DNA of 64,000 nt from Ypsolopha sequella (GCA_934047225.1 OW204005.1:22638396-22702395); one strand, 5' to 3'; shown: positions 51,089 to 62,461, counted from the first letter of the stretch. Notes: generated by a model from the letters alone, not told the origin. Numbers and translations: made by a program.

Positions 51089-51529
51089 GAATCGGATCCT
51101 AACGAAAATTTTGCCTGAACCACAGGCAAACGACGCGCTTCGAAATCTCTGAAGCTGTCGGCGGGCGGCAGTCGCAGACCGCTATGGCGGCACGTCTACA
51201 CGTTTGCCGCATTCCTTTTAGATATCAAGAATCACGTATATTTAAGTATAAATAAGGATTCATCATTCGTCAATAAATATTACATACCTAACCATCAAAC
51301 AGGTAGTAACTATTTATTTTATACCGCCCCCAAATTGGTGACCCCGAGTGTGAACTAAGCAACCCGACGTGAACACCAGGAAAACCCGAATGGAACATTA
51401 TCGCCGGGGACCCGGCGTGGTCCCCGGGCGCATGGCGACACCCAACTTGAACTGGACGTAATCACAGGGAACCTGCCACCACCTCACCCCGGGCGCACGG
51501 CGCTATACTAAGCAACCCGACGAAACAAG

Positions 51530-52303
51530 ATGACACCTACTAGGCCAGCTGCAACAACAAACTCCAACATGGACACATTGGAAATCGCGACAACCTCCAT
51601 CATATGGATTCCGGAGTTCTGGAGGGATCAGCCCCGACTATGGTTTACGCAGTTCGAAGCCATCATCGCCCCTCAAAAGCAAGGCGATGACTATAAGTAC
51701 AACATGGTTATCGCAAAATTATCAAAAGAGGAAATACAACAAGTAAGCGACATACTCGCGGCCCCACCAGAAACTGATAAATACAAAGCAATCAAAAACC
51801 GCTTGATTGGGTGCTACGAGGAATCAGAACAGCATCAATTCCAAAAATTATTCACGCAGATGGACCTAGGGGATCAAAAACCTTCTCAATTACTTCGGAA
51901 AATGCGAGATTTGGCCAGAGAAAAAATAAATGAAGACACAATACGTCTTCTGTGGTTGAGGCAACTACCCCCCTCAGTAACCACGGTATTGGCTGTCACC
52001 GAGTTACCCTTGTATAAAACAGGCAAAATCGCTGATAAAATATTCGAGAGCTCAAGATTCACACAAATATCAGCATTCGATAGTCAGAACCACAAAGGTA
52101 ACGACACCACAAATGGCATTGCTAGCATTTCAGAACAACTCGCAAAAATGCAATTCAACAAAAATACAGCAGCACGGTCACGTAACTATCGACGCAGCAC
52201 TCAGCGGAATGCATTCATCAGCGTTATTCGTCATGATCAAGGCCAAAAAATATCAACAAAATTCTATGGCAATATAGTGGAGAAAACTAAACACACTGTG
52301 TGA
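51530..52303 (+). CDS. Retrotransposon gag-like protein, copy 1
   Basis: 257 aa, no stop. Contains IWIPEFWRDQPRLWFTQFEA and DDYKYNMVIAKLSKEEIQQV, typical of gag of Ty3/gypsy-like insect elements (DUF7041-type N-terminal domain), and DLAREKINEDTIRLLWLRQL. No zinc knuckle or protease follows: after the stop, the sequence turns to noncoding repeats (CTCATCCCGACTCACTGTGG). So the element is non-autonomous. An identical copy lies exactly 1,620 bp to the right. Confidence 0.85.
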   Translation: MTPTRPAATTNSNMDTLEIATTSIIWIPEFWRDQPRLWFTQFEAIIAPQKQGDDYKYNMVIAKLSKEEIQQVSDILAAPPETDKYKAIKNRLIGCYEESEQHQFQKLFTQMDLGDQKPSQLLRKMRDLAREKINEDTIRLLWLRQLPPSVTTVLAVTELPLYKTGKIADKIFESSRFTQISAFDSQNHKGNDTTNGIASISEQLAKMQFNKNTAARSRNYRRSTQRNAFISVIRHDQGQKISTKFYGNIVEKTKHTV

Positions 52304-53149
52304 AAATAGCCGTCTAACAATTAACACTACCGACTGAAAAAGTGGTATAAGTTTTTGTACGGGCAAACAAAACTCTAGCAGCCAAATCTTCGCAGTACAA
52401 ACAAGACAAGTTCTTCAACACTCGCGCAGCAGCCAGCACTTTTCGAGCTTAACCAGACCAAATGCAGCCTTCATAGCTTCTTGGTCCTGCAGCTCACCCT
52501 TATCACTCGTCCCGACTCACCGTGGACTAACTGCACAGAAGACACTCGTCTTCAGCAGCACCGCTCATCCCGACTCACTGTGGATTAGAGCAAACTAACT
52601 GCACAGAAGACACTCATCTTCAGCAGCACCGCCCATCCCGACTCACTGTGGATTAGAGCAAACTAACTGCACAGAAGACACGCATCTTCAGCAGCACCAA
52701 CACACAAGGAATCGGATCCTAACGAAAATTTTGCCTGAACCACAGGCAAACGACGCGCTTCGAAATCTCTGAAGCTGTCGGCGGGCGGCAGTCGCAGACC
52801 GCTATGGCGGCACGTCTACACGTTTGCCGCATTCCTTTTAGATATCAAGAATCACGTATATTTAAGTATAAATAAGGATTCATCATTCGTCAATAAATAT
52901 TACATACCTAACCATCAAACAGGTAGTAACTATTTATTTTATACCGCCCCCAAATTGGTGACCCCGAGTGTGAACTAAGCAACCCGACGTGAACACCAGG
53001 AAAACCCGAATGGAACATTATCGCCGGGGACCCGGCGTGGTCCCCGGGCGCATGGCGACACCCAACTTGAACTGGACGTAATCACAGGGAACCTGCCACC
53101 ACCTCACCCCGGGCGCACGGCGCTATACTAAGCAACCCGACGAAACAAG

Positions 53150-53923
53150 ATGACACCTACTAGGCCAGCTGCAACAACAAACTCCAACATGGACACATTG
53201 GAAATCGCGACAACCTCCATCATATGGATTCCGGAGTTCTGGAGGGATCAGCCCCGACTATGGTTTACGCAGTTCGAAGCCATCATCGCCCCTCAAAAGC
53301 AAGGCGATGACTATAAGTACAACATGGTTATCGCAAAATTATCAAAAGAGGAAATACAACAAGTAAGCGACATACTCGCGGCCCCACCAGAAACTGATAA
53401 ATACAAAGCAATCAAAAACCGCTTGATTGGGTGCTACGAGGAATCAGAACAGCATCAATTCCAAAAATTATTCACGCAGATGGACCTAGGGGATCAAAAA
53501 CCTTCTCAATTACTTCGGAAAATGCGAGATTTGGCCAGAGAAAAAATAAATGAAGACACAATACGTCTTCTGTGGTTGAGGCAACTACCCCCCTCAGTAA
53601 CCACGGTATTGGCTGTCACCGAGTTACCCTTGTATAAAACAGGCAAAATCGCTGATAAAATATTCGAGAGCTCAAGATTCACACAAATATCAGCATTCGA
53701 TAGTCAGAACCACAAAGGTAACGACACCACAAATGGCATTGCTAGCATTTCAGAACAACTCGCAAAAATGCAATTCAACAAAAATACAGCAGCACGGTCA
53801 CGTAACTATCGACGCAGCACTCAGCGGAATGCATTCATCAGCGTTATTCGTCATGATCAAGGCCAAAAAATATCAACAAAATTCTATGGCAATATAGTGG
53901 AGAAAACTAAACACACTGTGTGA
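53150..53923 (+). CDS. Retrotransposon gag-like protein, copy 2
   Basis: Identical at every residue to the copy at 51530, including its leader and 3' noncoding repeats. It is the second unit of a 1,620-bp tandem duplication, and is followed by ~400 bp more of noncoding element sequence and the last LTR. Confidence 0.85.
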   Translation: MTPTRPAATTNSNMDTLEIATTSIIWIPEFWRDQPRLWFTQFEAIIAPQKQGDDYKYNMVIAKLSKEEIQQVSDILAAPPETDKYKAIKNRLIGCYEESEQHQFQKLFTQMDLGDQKPSQLLRKMRDLAREKINEDTIRLLWLRQLPPSVTTVLAVTELPLYKTGKIADKIFESSRFTQISAFDSQNHKGNDTTNGIASISEQLAKMQFNKNTAARSRNYRRSTQRNAFISVIRHDQGQKISTKFYGNIVEKTKHTV

Positions 53924-54976
53924 AAATAGCCGTCTAACAATTAACACTACCGACTGAAAAAGTGGTATAAGTTTTTGTACGGGCAAACAAAACTCTAGCA
54001 GCCAAATCTTCGCAGTACAAACAAGACAAGTTCTTCAACACTCGCGCAGCAGCCAGCACTTTTCGAGCTTAACCAGACCAAATGCAGCCTTCATAGCTTC
54101 TTGGTCCTGCAGCTCACCCTTATCACTCGTCCCGACTCACCGTGGACTAACTGCACAGAAGACACTCGTCTTCAGCAGCACCGCTCATCCCGACTCACTG
54201 TGGATTAGAGCAAACTAACTGCACAGAAGACACTCATCTTCAGCAGCACCGCCCATCCCGACTCACTGTGGATTAGAGCAAACTAACTGCACAGAAGACA
54301 CGCATCTTCAGCAGCACCGCTCGTCTCAACTTAACGAAGACTGGAGCAACCTGGCAAATGCAAGCAACCTCGCGCTATGACTACTTCCTCATCGAATCTT
54401 GGTATCAGAAAACGAGACCAAGCATTGAGAAGACATGAGAACAATTAAATCAAAGGCTGTGAAGAATTAAAAAGGAGTAAAATATTTTTGGGTGTCATGA
54501 CGTCAACTTCTATAGAAATAATTTTATAAACGGTGTAAAGAAGTGATTTGTGACCAGTGCTTACAAAAATGTATACTATGTTGTTATAACTTACAAACGC
54601 AATATTCGTAATATTAATATTATTTCAGCACGTTCTATTGCAAAATTTGTATTTGATATCTATTGTTATTTTTTTATTGTTTAGGCAAATTTTTATTATT
54701 ATGTTTTATTTTATTTTATTGAGGGGGGAGTATTATGGCGGCACGTCTACACGTTTGCCGCATTCCTTTTAGATATCAAGAATCACGTATATTTAAGTAT
54801 AAATAAGGATTCATCATTCGTCAATGAATATTACATACCTAACCATCAAACAGGCAGTAACCATTTATTTTATACCGCCCCCAAAACCGCAGTTTTCAGA
54901 ACACTTTTGTGCCTCAGTCACGTACGCACGTTGCCGCGTTGACACTGTAAGCCAGTCCCGCGCATTATCGTAAATT

Positions 54977-55264
54977 ATGGCACGAAATTATAAAATATGT
55001 TGTGCATTGTATGGCTGTTTAAATAAAATAATGCGACAATTTAATATAGCATTATCAAATACTACTACTACTAGACGTAAAGATTTATTCTCAGTGCCTT
55101 TTTCCAGAACCCAGTACACAAGTAATAATTTTATAAGTCGTGCCTTAGATATATACAACAAAGAACTGTATAGTGTTGATTTATTTAGTTCTTCTTACAA
55201 CGTATTCAAAATGAGATCAAAAAGATATTGTTTGTGTAATTTAGTTTTTGATATTGTCTTGTGA
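54977..55264 (+). pseudogene. LINE C-terminal fragment (Jockey-like)
   Basis: Reads TTTRRKDLFSVPFSRTQYTS, NNFISRALDIYNKELYSVDL, FSSSYNVFKMRSKRYCL and stop, the common end of insect Jockey-group ORF2. No RT motifs upstream. Followed by AATAAAGAAAATAAAAAATA, a LINE-like tail. Confidence 0.7.
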
Positions 55265-56182
55265 AGTCGCTCTTGAAATTTTTTGAATTTTTTTGTATTA
55301 ATTGGAACTTGTAGGTCTATTTGTGTTAATCTTTATATGTAATTGTCCTGTGACCGTTTATGTTTCATAAAATAAAGAAAATAAAAAATAAAATAAAATT
55401 AAATACGTTAGCAGCCCTAGCGCGTGTTTAGGCACCGAGCGACCGTAGGTATTGATTTCAAGGACACCGCCAAGTTAAACTACTGTCTACTTACTTCCTT
55501 ATACTGTGCCTGAACTAACGTGAACTAACGGATATCTATCGACCCAAACAAAAAATATATGAAAAAATAAAAATAGGGTGGGAACGTGAACCTAGCCACA
55601 CCATTTTGTTTTTTAAAATAATAACGTCAATTTTAAAATAATAATAAATAACGTCCCAGGTTACTTGTTTTTAGAAAATCTTGTATGGGTGGCTAACTTC
55701 ACAAATATCCCATAATGTAATACTAGATGATTGGCCTATGTTTACTATATGCTATTTAGTTCACGAATGACCAACTAGATGGCTCTGTATACTTAGTCAA
55801 ACAAATGTCAGGTGGTGATATTTATATACTGTGTCGTGGACAATTCCACAGGCAAAAGCTAGTTAATAAATAAATAAATAAAGTCAGCGTTTGTTGATAT
55901 CATTTATCACCAAGTAGGAATACCTTGACCTGAAGTATCGGAAATGTTTGTGTTTAGATAAATATACATTGATTCAGACCCAGTTTTATATCGATTATCA
56001 GCGTCGATGTTTGTGGTACAAAGTGAAGAACTAATAAAACTATACATAAATGTGTAAGTTCATATTTCTATAATTGCGTTTGTATAAAATTGTACCTTTC
56101 TGGTTTCTCGAATAAATTCTTTGGTCTCATGATTTTGAGGAGTTACTTAGTTTTCACTTCCCATCAGTTAATTTCAAAAAGC
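55265..56182. other. Intergenic, repeat debris
   Basis: 55510-55620 carries the GAACTAACGTGAACTAACGG repeat also seen near 50520 and 50990. 55830-55870 has the widespread CACAGGCAAAAGCTAGT word of Lepidoptera. No gene. Confidence 0.45.
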
Positions 56183-56666
56183 GGTCCAAGGCAATCTTCA
56201 TACAAACTTGTGGGAACCAATAACGACGACAGAAGTATTATTATTTCTACAACAACTAGACATTCCTTTATAGTTTATTTTTTATATTTAGCAGTTCCTT
56301 GATAATGCCGTAAGGCGAAACCGGTTGGATTAATAAAGGAGTGATATTGTGAAACAGTACAAGTGTTTTTATCAATATTATTATTATTTCATTTCCCACA
56401 CGTTCCATCAACTTTAGACTCGCGAATAATCAGTTTATTTACAAAAAAACTGTTTTATAATCTAATTTTGCTATTTAAAACTTTCAAAATCCAATGTATG
56501 GAAGTTTTAAATTGCATAATTAGACTGTTAAAACAAAAAAAACTGATTATTTTCGAGTATAAAATTAGTTGAACGTGTACAAAAAAGTAACAGAATGAAA
56601 CTATACTACTATTGTCGTCGTTATTGGTACCCACAAGTTTTTTTAAATAAAAACTGCCTTGGATCA
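56183..56666. mobile_element. Inverted-repeat element just upstream of the ommochrome-binding gene
   Basis: Left end GGTCCAAGGCA, right end TGCCTTGGATC, with ACTTGTGGGAACCAATAACG on the left matched by CGTTATTGGTACCCACAAGT on the right. An inner pair (CGCGAATAATCAGTTT / AACTGATTATTTTCG) continues the palindrome. The left arm is interrupted at 56248-56390. Confidence 0.8.
56248..56390 (+). mobile_element. Nested insertion flanked by a 12-bp duplication
   Basis: Flanked by TATTATTATTTC at 56236-56247 and 56379-56390. Contains GGCGAAACCGGTTGGATTAA and GGAGTGATATTGTGAAACAG. The long duplication suggests a target-primed (SINE/LINE-like) insertion into the left arm of the inverted-repeat element. 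Confidence 0.6.
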
Positions 56667-56763
56667 TCCACCTTAATTAAAAAGTGTAGCTGAAAAGTAT
56701 GTAAACTAAGACATCCTGCCTCACCCTGTGGACAATTTATGTCGTGACGATCAGCAGCAGAAC

Positions 56764-56770
56764 TATAAAT
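56764..56770 (+). promoter_or_regulatory. TATA box of the ommochrome-binding-protein gene
   Basis: CTATAAATAA about 125 bp before the start codon; transcription would begin near 56790-56800. No other candidate is closer. Confidence 0.6.
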
Positions 56771-56888
56771 AATCTGGATGCGAGGAACTTTGAACCGAGC
56801 TAAAGAATAAATAAATGATTAATTCTTATTCTCGTTTAAAATTATTTTTATAAACAATTATTTAATCTTGATTTCAGATTCAAACACG

Positions 56889-57701
56889 ATGAAACTCATT
56901 GTGGTCCTTGTGACTTTGTGCAGTCTATGTTCAGCAGAAAGGAGGTGTAAAGGACTATATTTCAACGACAAATATTATAATGTAGAAATTGTCAAAGAAG
57001 GAATCAGAAATATACGATCTTTGGCTTACAATCGACATGACGATTCAATCTACTTTGTTTTTGATCTTATCACGGGAAATCTAGCAACAGTTGGCTACAT
57101 AAATCTGGATACAGGAGAAGCAGGAGTGATAAATGGCATTAAAAAACCAAATGCTGTCACAGTTGATACTTTAAACAACATTGTTTTCATCGGAGGAGCT
57201 GATGGAATCTACAGAATAAATGACAAGAAAGTACCTGTCCAACTTCCTATAGATAAAGATAACATAGTTAGTCTGTTCTATAAAGAAGCCTTGTATTTCA
57301 CTAATTCAAAAAGAAAAGCTTATAGATACGTTAATGGTCAAAGTGATATAGTTCTAGAATTACAAGACAGTAATGTCGACGCACTTGCTATAGATAAAGA
57401 TGACAATATGTTTTTCTTAGAAAATAATTTGCTGTTTAGGGTAAAAGCTGGAACTAGAGCAATTAATACACACGAGAAATACACAGTCAATTTGGTAACT
57501 ACTGATAATTTTTTTAATATATTCATTGGCGCTTCGGATGGTGTATATATTTACAACAGATTTAATTTTAATTTAACGAAACAAGCAAACATGAGAGACT
57601 TAAACGCATTGTCTTTTAATAAATTAAATGAACCAATATATGCTGTAACTGATAAAATATTCAAATTAAGTCTCAATGAAATAGGTTGTTTTGAGGATTA
57701 A
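56889..57701 (+). CDS. Ommochrome-binding protein
   Basis: Secreted haemolymph protein of Lepidoptera that binds ommochrome pigment precursors. 270 aa from the chosen ATG (MKLIVVLVTLCSLCSA is a clear signal peptide, then mature ERRCKGLYFNDKYY). An upstream in-frame ATG at 56868 would put ISDSNT before the signal peptide and lies across a TTTCAG acceptor-like site, so a 5' noncoding exon is possible. The body consists of repeated beta-blade-like units (DDSIYFVFDLITG, NNIVFIGGADGIYRIND, DNMFFLENNLLFRVKAG, FFNIFIGASDGVYIYN, NEPIYAVTDKIFKL), a SMP-30-like propeller, and ends NEIGCFED. The cysteines near both ends and one NLT glycosylation site fit the Manduca protein of similar length. Coding part has no intron. 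No clear AATAAA after the stop. Confidence 0.93.
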   Translation: MKLIVVLVTLCSLCSAERRCKGLYFNDKYYNVEIVKEGIRNIRSLAYNRHDDSIYFVFDLITGNLATVGYINLDTGEAGVINGIKKPNAVTVDTLNNIVFIGGADGIYRINDKKVPVQLPIDKDNIVSLFYKEALYFTNSKRKAYRYVNGQSDIVLELQDSNVDALAIDKDDNMFFLENNLLFRVKAGTRAINTHEKYTVNLVTTDNFFNIFIGASDGVYIYNRFNFNLTKQANMRDLNALSFNKLNEPIYAVTDKIFKLSLNEIGCFED

Positions 57702-57857
57702 GGGCTCGTCAGTGTAAGTGTTATAATGAAGTGAATAATCGAGGTACATACAACCTGTCATTTTATCTGGTGAATCTAATATATGATAAATTATTGATAA
57801 ACCTATCATTAATGTTGTTTTAAAAATCAAATCTACATAGGTAATTAGACTAAAAAC

Positions 57858-58499
57858 CGGCCAAGTGCGAGTCGGACTCGCACACATACCATTATCTATA
57901 ATAATACAGATCGCGCCAAACATCTAGTCCGCTCGGAGGTTGCACTTTCCAAGAACGGCCCATACATTTTGTTCCTGCTGATGCGAATCGCCCCGTGTTT
58001 AGAGGGGACTAAAAGTTTGGCGCGATCTCGTTAACTTGTAAAGCCTGTGATAGTTTTCCTTTTAATTTCGTTATGTATATTACTGCCGTGATTTTTTTCA
58101 CGTCTCCAAATACAACCGTTTCGCCGGCAGGGGGGGACACTTGACTCTAACAAAAATTAACACTTTTAAGCTTAATTTTTCGCAAACGGAACCCTGGATC
58201 GAAAAATAGTCTTCTTACACCCCCAATATTTTTAAATTACCTATCCAACGACACCCCACATTAGGAATAGACGAGAAAAATAAAAATCATCCCTACTTTA
58301 CGTGTAGGGGAGGTACCCTAAAAAAAATCTGTTTCAAAATTTTACTATACCACTTTATCGGCGTCATAAATATGTATATCCATAGCAAATTACAGCTTTC
58401 TAGTACTAAAAGTCTCTAAGCTAAGCCGCGGACAGACAGACAGACGGACATGGCGAAACTATAAGGGTTCCTTGTTGTTGACTACGGAACTCTAAAAAT
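57858..58499 (+). mobile_element. Common lepidopteran MITE, long copy with an insertion
   Basis: Starts CCGGCCAAGTGCGAGTCGGA and ends with the GGACAGACAGACAGACGGAC run and TACGGAACTCTAAAAA. A 121-bp mini-element sits inside at 57908. Lies downstream of the ommochrome-binding-protein gene. Confidence 0.7.
57908..58028. mobile_element. 121-bp mini-element with perfect 14-bp inverted ends
   Basis: AGATCGCGCCAAAC at the left, GTTTGGCGCGATCT at the right. Noncoding interior. No clear target duplication seen. Confidence 0.65.
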
Positions 58500-59030
58500 G
58501 GAACACATATTTATTTAGTCTGAGAGTAGGAGCTAAATTAAGGTGGCCCCGTCGGAATAATTAGCAACTTGATTCGTGGTGGTTGAAATTTCGAACAAAA
58601 CCATATTAAAATAAAGTCCTTATCAGCTCGCACTGCAACATGGCTGTCACGTCAGTCGCTGCGGCTGACAAGTTCTAAAAAAGTGTGTTTTTAATTGATT
58701 TTATCCAAAATAAAATTAATTTCAAAGAACTGAGAAAACCAAATCATTTTATATTATTTTGCCTAGAAGTTTAAAAAATTTGATACTGTTTCGATAAAAA
58801 CTGCAGCAGTTATGTTGTTACAAGTGAACAAAACATCGAGAAATAAGGGTAAACATAAACATTTTCTTGCTTCACTTCTGTATGTTATAATGAAATTTAG
58901 GAAAAACCACATCACTATTTGTATCATGCAGATTACTATGTATTTTTCTTTTGTTGAAAAATGCTATAGTTACCGTATAAAATGGTTACAAAGTTACTTA
59001 GTTCAAGGTCGTTGGCGTTTCTAACCTTAA
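58500..59030. other. Intergenic between ommochrome-binding and GMC genes
   Basis: No gene; begins with the end of a MITE and continues AT-rich. Confidence 0.4.
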
Positions 59031-59111
59031 ATGACCCATATCGCCGGCGTTGTGAACACAGTGTCGATCAACTGGGCCACCGGCCTATCTAGTCAGCGTA
59101 GTGCTGGGCGG

Positions 59112-59228
59112 CTGCCACGCCATGCCGCCTTGAACGACGTCATTTGTCGGGCCCTTGCCAGTGCCAGCGTGCCGACTATATTACAAGCAACGTCCATAGC
59201 GTGTAAAAGAGATGTCCTACCTTTATGA
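59112..59228 (+). pseudogene. LINE remnant (RHAALNDVI motif)
   Basis: Reads GRLPRHAALNDVICRALASA and SVPTILQA, a segment seen in RT-derived repeats of many animals. Frame decays on both sides. Confidence 0.5.
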
Positions 59229-59449
59229 ACACCTTGCAAGAGATGCACAACAAAGAACCGCTATAACAATGTTTTTTCGAGTAAGAGGCCATAGCGTCCC
59301 GCTTGCTTGGGTATTATTGCGGATTTTATAATAATATTAAAATAATACGTAACTAAATTGATAAATAGTGATTGGTTTAGACATGGTTACTTGTGCAGTG
59401 AGTAATTGTAATGTGACAAGGAGAAATAACCCAAATTCTCAGCAATATT

Positions 59450-59770
59450 CTCACGCCTGTCTCCCAAAGAAGTAGGCAGAAACTACAGATTTCCATCTGC
59501 TACGATCCTGACACACCTCTTTCGCCTCTTCCAGTCATACAAGATCTTCTACACCAGGTACTTTTGACATTGCCCTTCAATATCTCGCCAATTACATCAG
59601 CATAACGGCCTGTTCAAGCTCTACCTTCCACTTGCGCACCATAAATTTCTTTCATCACTCTACTTTTATTCATCCTCTCTATATGCCCAAACCACCAATT
59701 CCTTTTCCTATTCTAAACCACACATACTCCGTAAGGAACGCATTTCCACTGCATTCACTCTAAGTAAACC
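59450..59770 (-). pseudogene. LINE C-terminal remnant
   Basis: Minus-strand pieces read NWWFGHIERMNKSRVMKEIY and CMTGRGERGVS with stops between, the tail of an RTE-like LINE. 59800-60110 next to it (CAGATCGCTGCTGTCGTTAG, CCAAAAGCCTGGCGGGCGGC) looks like the noncoding tail of a second LINE. Confidence 0.6.
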
Positions 59771-60182
59771 TAAAATCTGAAATATCTATAATAAATATAA
59801 AATACTGGCCAGATCGCTGCTGTCGTTAGGAAGGGTGCCCAAAAGCCTGGCGGGCGGCGTTGCCCAGTGAATGGCCAAACTTATTCTTTGGCCAAAGTAG
59901 TTTCCAGCTCTTAGGTCACTGAAGCGTCGACAAAGCTCTGGACCCCACGGCCTAAGAGTTTACAAATATGAAGGCCTCGCCACTTTAGAACTTCTTCTTT
60001 TGCCGCGCCTGCCCTTATTGCGGTCACTTGGACAGGGTCTGTGCTATTATGTCAACGCACGTTGCGTCCCATATCAGTGACCGCCCGTTTTTCCAAGGAA
60101 TGAGCGTCATTCCGTCGGGCCGCCTGCCGTCTGGTCGCGTCCGTCAGGTCGTCGTCGTCGCGCGCGCTGACCTTTGGCTCTT

Positions 60183-60900
60183 ATAATCATAGATTTAGAA
60201 TGTACAAGATAAACAATGTAGTAGAGAAAATGATACCAAAAAAAATGCACATTACTTACTATGACATTACTTACATTTACTACTTTACTTAATATTTTGG
60301 ACAATCCTGCATAGGTAAATATGATTTTGTCATTACAATGTTTTGAACCACATTTCAAAATTCCAAATTCAAAAAGTTTATTTTGCAAAGTAGGTATATA
60401 TAATACCCGTTTCACAAGTCAAATTTTAATCTTATAAAATATATGTAATAAAATAAAAAATGTACATGAACTACTTAGATTAAATGTTTATTTAATTTAT
60501 GTAGCAAGATATATACGATTAAAATTATAGGTAAAATATTATTATACAAGGTGAAATCCAATCAACCGCCCGAACCCATACCGGAGACCCGGCCAGGTAC
60601 CAGGAACAAGGTTCAATGATCACCAACCGAGCCCCCAGCACGAATCCAGGCGGCCGACCAAATCCCATCCTATATACTACATAGTAATAGGTTACATATA
60701 TAAATACATGCCTTTTGCCCAATTTCTCATATTAATCGGCCCAAAAAAAAGTTTTTACAATAATGTATTGATTTTCTTTGTTATATTTAGTAGTTATATG
60801 CAGGATTGTCCCAGATTAGTAATGTGCAATTATTTTTTGATATAATTTTCTCTACAACGTTGTTTATCTTGTACATTCTAAATCTATGGTGTATTCTGCC
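60183..60900. mobile_element. Foldback element with ~130-bp arms
   Basis: CATAGATTTAGAATGTACAA / GATAAACAA and GGACAATCCTGCATA on the left, their inverses on the right (TTGTTTATCTTGTACATTCT / AAATCTATGGTG). A piece of the 45078-type MITE lies in the loop at 60548-60650. Confidence 0.7.
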
Positions 60901-61471
60901 ATGAGATTTTGCAAAAAAAAGTAGGAATTTTCGGAATTCAGAAAATCTGTAGATTCGCGTTATCAGTTTGGTGCCCTCGATATATTATGTGCCTGTTGAC
61001 CCGAGCGAAGTTCCTGGTTAGCAATATTCTCACGCTAATAATCGTGACATTGTATGTAGATTATGACGAAAAAGTTACACCAAAAGCCAAGTTTTTGCAC
61101 AGCATTTGATTATTTCCTAATTGCTACGTATTCATATATTTATGTCAGCTATAGGTCTAGAGGTCTCCATTACTATGGAAAAAGAACCAGAGGGTATTTG
61201 ACACCAAGAATTTGTAACCATAAGCTCTTCCAGCCCCTTTTAGTGAATCCAGAAATAAATAATCTATCTTGTCTAATCAATAAGTAGAAGGTATTTACTG
61301 CGATCGCTTGCGGAGAGATGTCTATCTGCGGGAGGCTGTATGCATAACTTGTATTTATTTATAGTAAACTTGTAATACAACCAGTGTAATGAGCGTGACA
61401 CGCCAACTAACTGTTGTACAGTTTGGCGTAACTGTATTGTGTTAACTGTGTTTTTTTAAATGGTAATAAAA
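60901..61471. other. Intergenic
   Basis: No gene or known repeat seen. Confidence 0.35.
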
Positions 61472-61780
61472 AAAAAGTGTTTTTGCAGCTGGATTGTGAA
61501 AAACCCGCATTTGTCTAATTAATCAACACAGAACACTTATATTCAAAATTCATTCAAAAGTTATTCAACAAAACCTTACTACCTATGTATGTATTGTGTA
61601 TGCTAGCTGCCATCGCAAAGTTTCCATTGGTTTTAGAATTTCAAAACTTTCAGTAATAAAAAAAAGTCTAATTTACATAAATCAATGGAAACTTTGCGAT
61701 GGCAACATACACAATACATAGGTAATAAGGTTTTGTTGAATAACTATTTAGTGAATTTTGAATTTAAGTGTTTTGCGGAA
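61472..61780. mobile_element. MITE of the GCGGTATC family, long palindromic copy
   Basis: Two arms of ~130 bp, each with AAACTTTGCGATGGC, ACACAATACATA and TTTTGTTGAATAACTTTT-type words in opposite orientation. Outer ends have diverged from GCGGTATC. Confidence 0.7.
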
Positions 61781-62445
61781 GGAAACCATAATTCTTTGGA
61801 ATGTAAATTTTTGATAATCTTAATATGTATTGCTTTTTTGCTTAACTACATTATCAAAATATGTCTATGATCATAACGCAATCAAAAACACGAGTTGCAG
61901 CTATGTATGAGGTATGCAGCTATTCATTTGAGAAAAATCCGGTACAAAGGTATAGCGGGAGCAAATTTAATATAGACTTTAGAAATACATTAATTTTACG
62001 TTCATATGTCTAGTAAACACGCCAGCTATTAAATATTTTGAAGATTATTTTTTCTCCTTTGTTCTGGAACAACCGAGTACTGTAGTTTTACTCGTATATT
62101 ATTATGTTATAAAAAGTAAATAAAAACCTGTATATTATTTGTAATCAATATTTTCTATTTTATTTAAAAGGTATAAAAGTGTAACAAATTATTATACTAA
62201 CAACTATAAAATATTCTAGAAAAAATATAAAGTAAGATCACGCTTTGGTTTTGATTTCCTTTTAATTTCAATAACTAATTTACTCTACCTTATTTAAATT
62301 AAAAAGACACATGCGACAAATAATATTGAAAAATAAATAATTTATAACCATGGTTATAAAAAATATGGCTTTATATTTCGTAACCAATTTCCTAAGTAGG
62401 ACGTTCATCTCAGGAGTAAAAGTTAAACTGAATTGGAACAGCTAT

Positions 62446-62451
62446 TTTATT
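62446..62451 (-). promoter_or_regulatory. Poly-A signal of the GMC gene
   Basis: AATAAA on the minus strand only 11 nt past the stop codon, implying a very short 3' UTR. Confidence 0.55.
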
Positions 62452-62461
62452 ACCACTAAAA

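Larger units (their letters stand above)
51089..54320 (+). repeat. 1,620-bp perfect tandem duplication
   Basis: Starts at AAGGAATCGGATCCTAACGA in host or older-repeat sequence left of the LTR and repeats at 52709 with no difference that I can see. Copies part ways after CTTCAGCAGCACC (52698 / 54318). It therefore includes flank, LTR and gag. Confidence 0.9.
51183..54890 (+). mobile_element. Gag-only LTR retrotransposon with three LTRs
   Basis: LTR copies at 51183-51339, 52803-52959 and 54734-54890 (TATGGCGGCACGTCTACACG ... ATACCGCCCCCAAA). The first two are followed by TTGGTGACCCCGAGTG, a primer-site start as in Ty3/gypsy-type elements; the polypurine stretch TTGAGGGGGGAGTAT precedes the third. 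ACCGC may be the target duplication on both sides. Only gag is encoded, once per unit; no protease, RT or integrase anywhere. The LTR edges are tentative because they lack TG...CA. Confidence 0.8.

Noticed and set aside
59031..59228. 65-aa host gene
   Set aside because: The RHAALNDVI segment is a known kind of RT-derived repeat and the frame is truncated on both sides.
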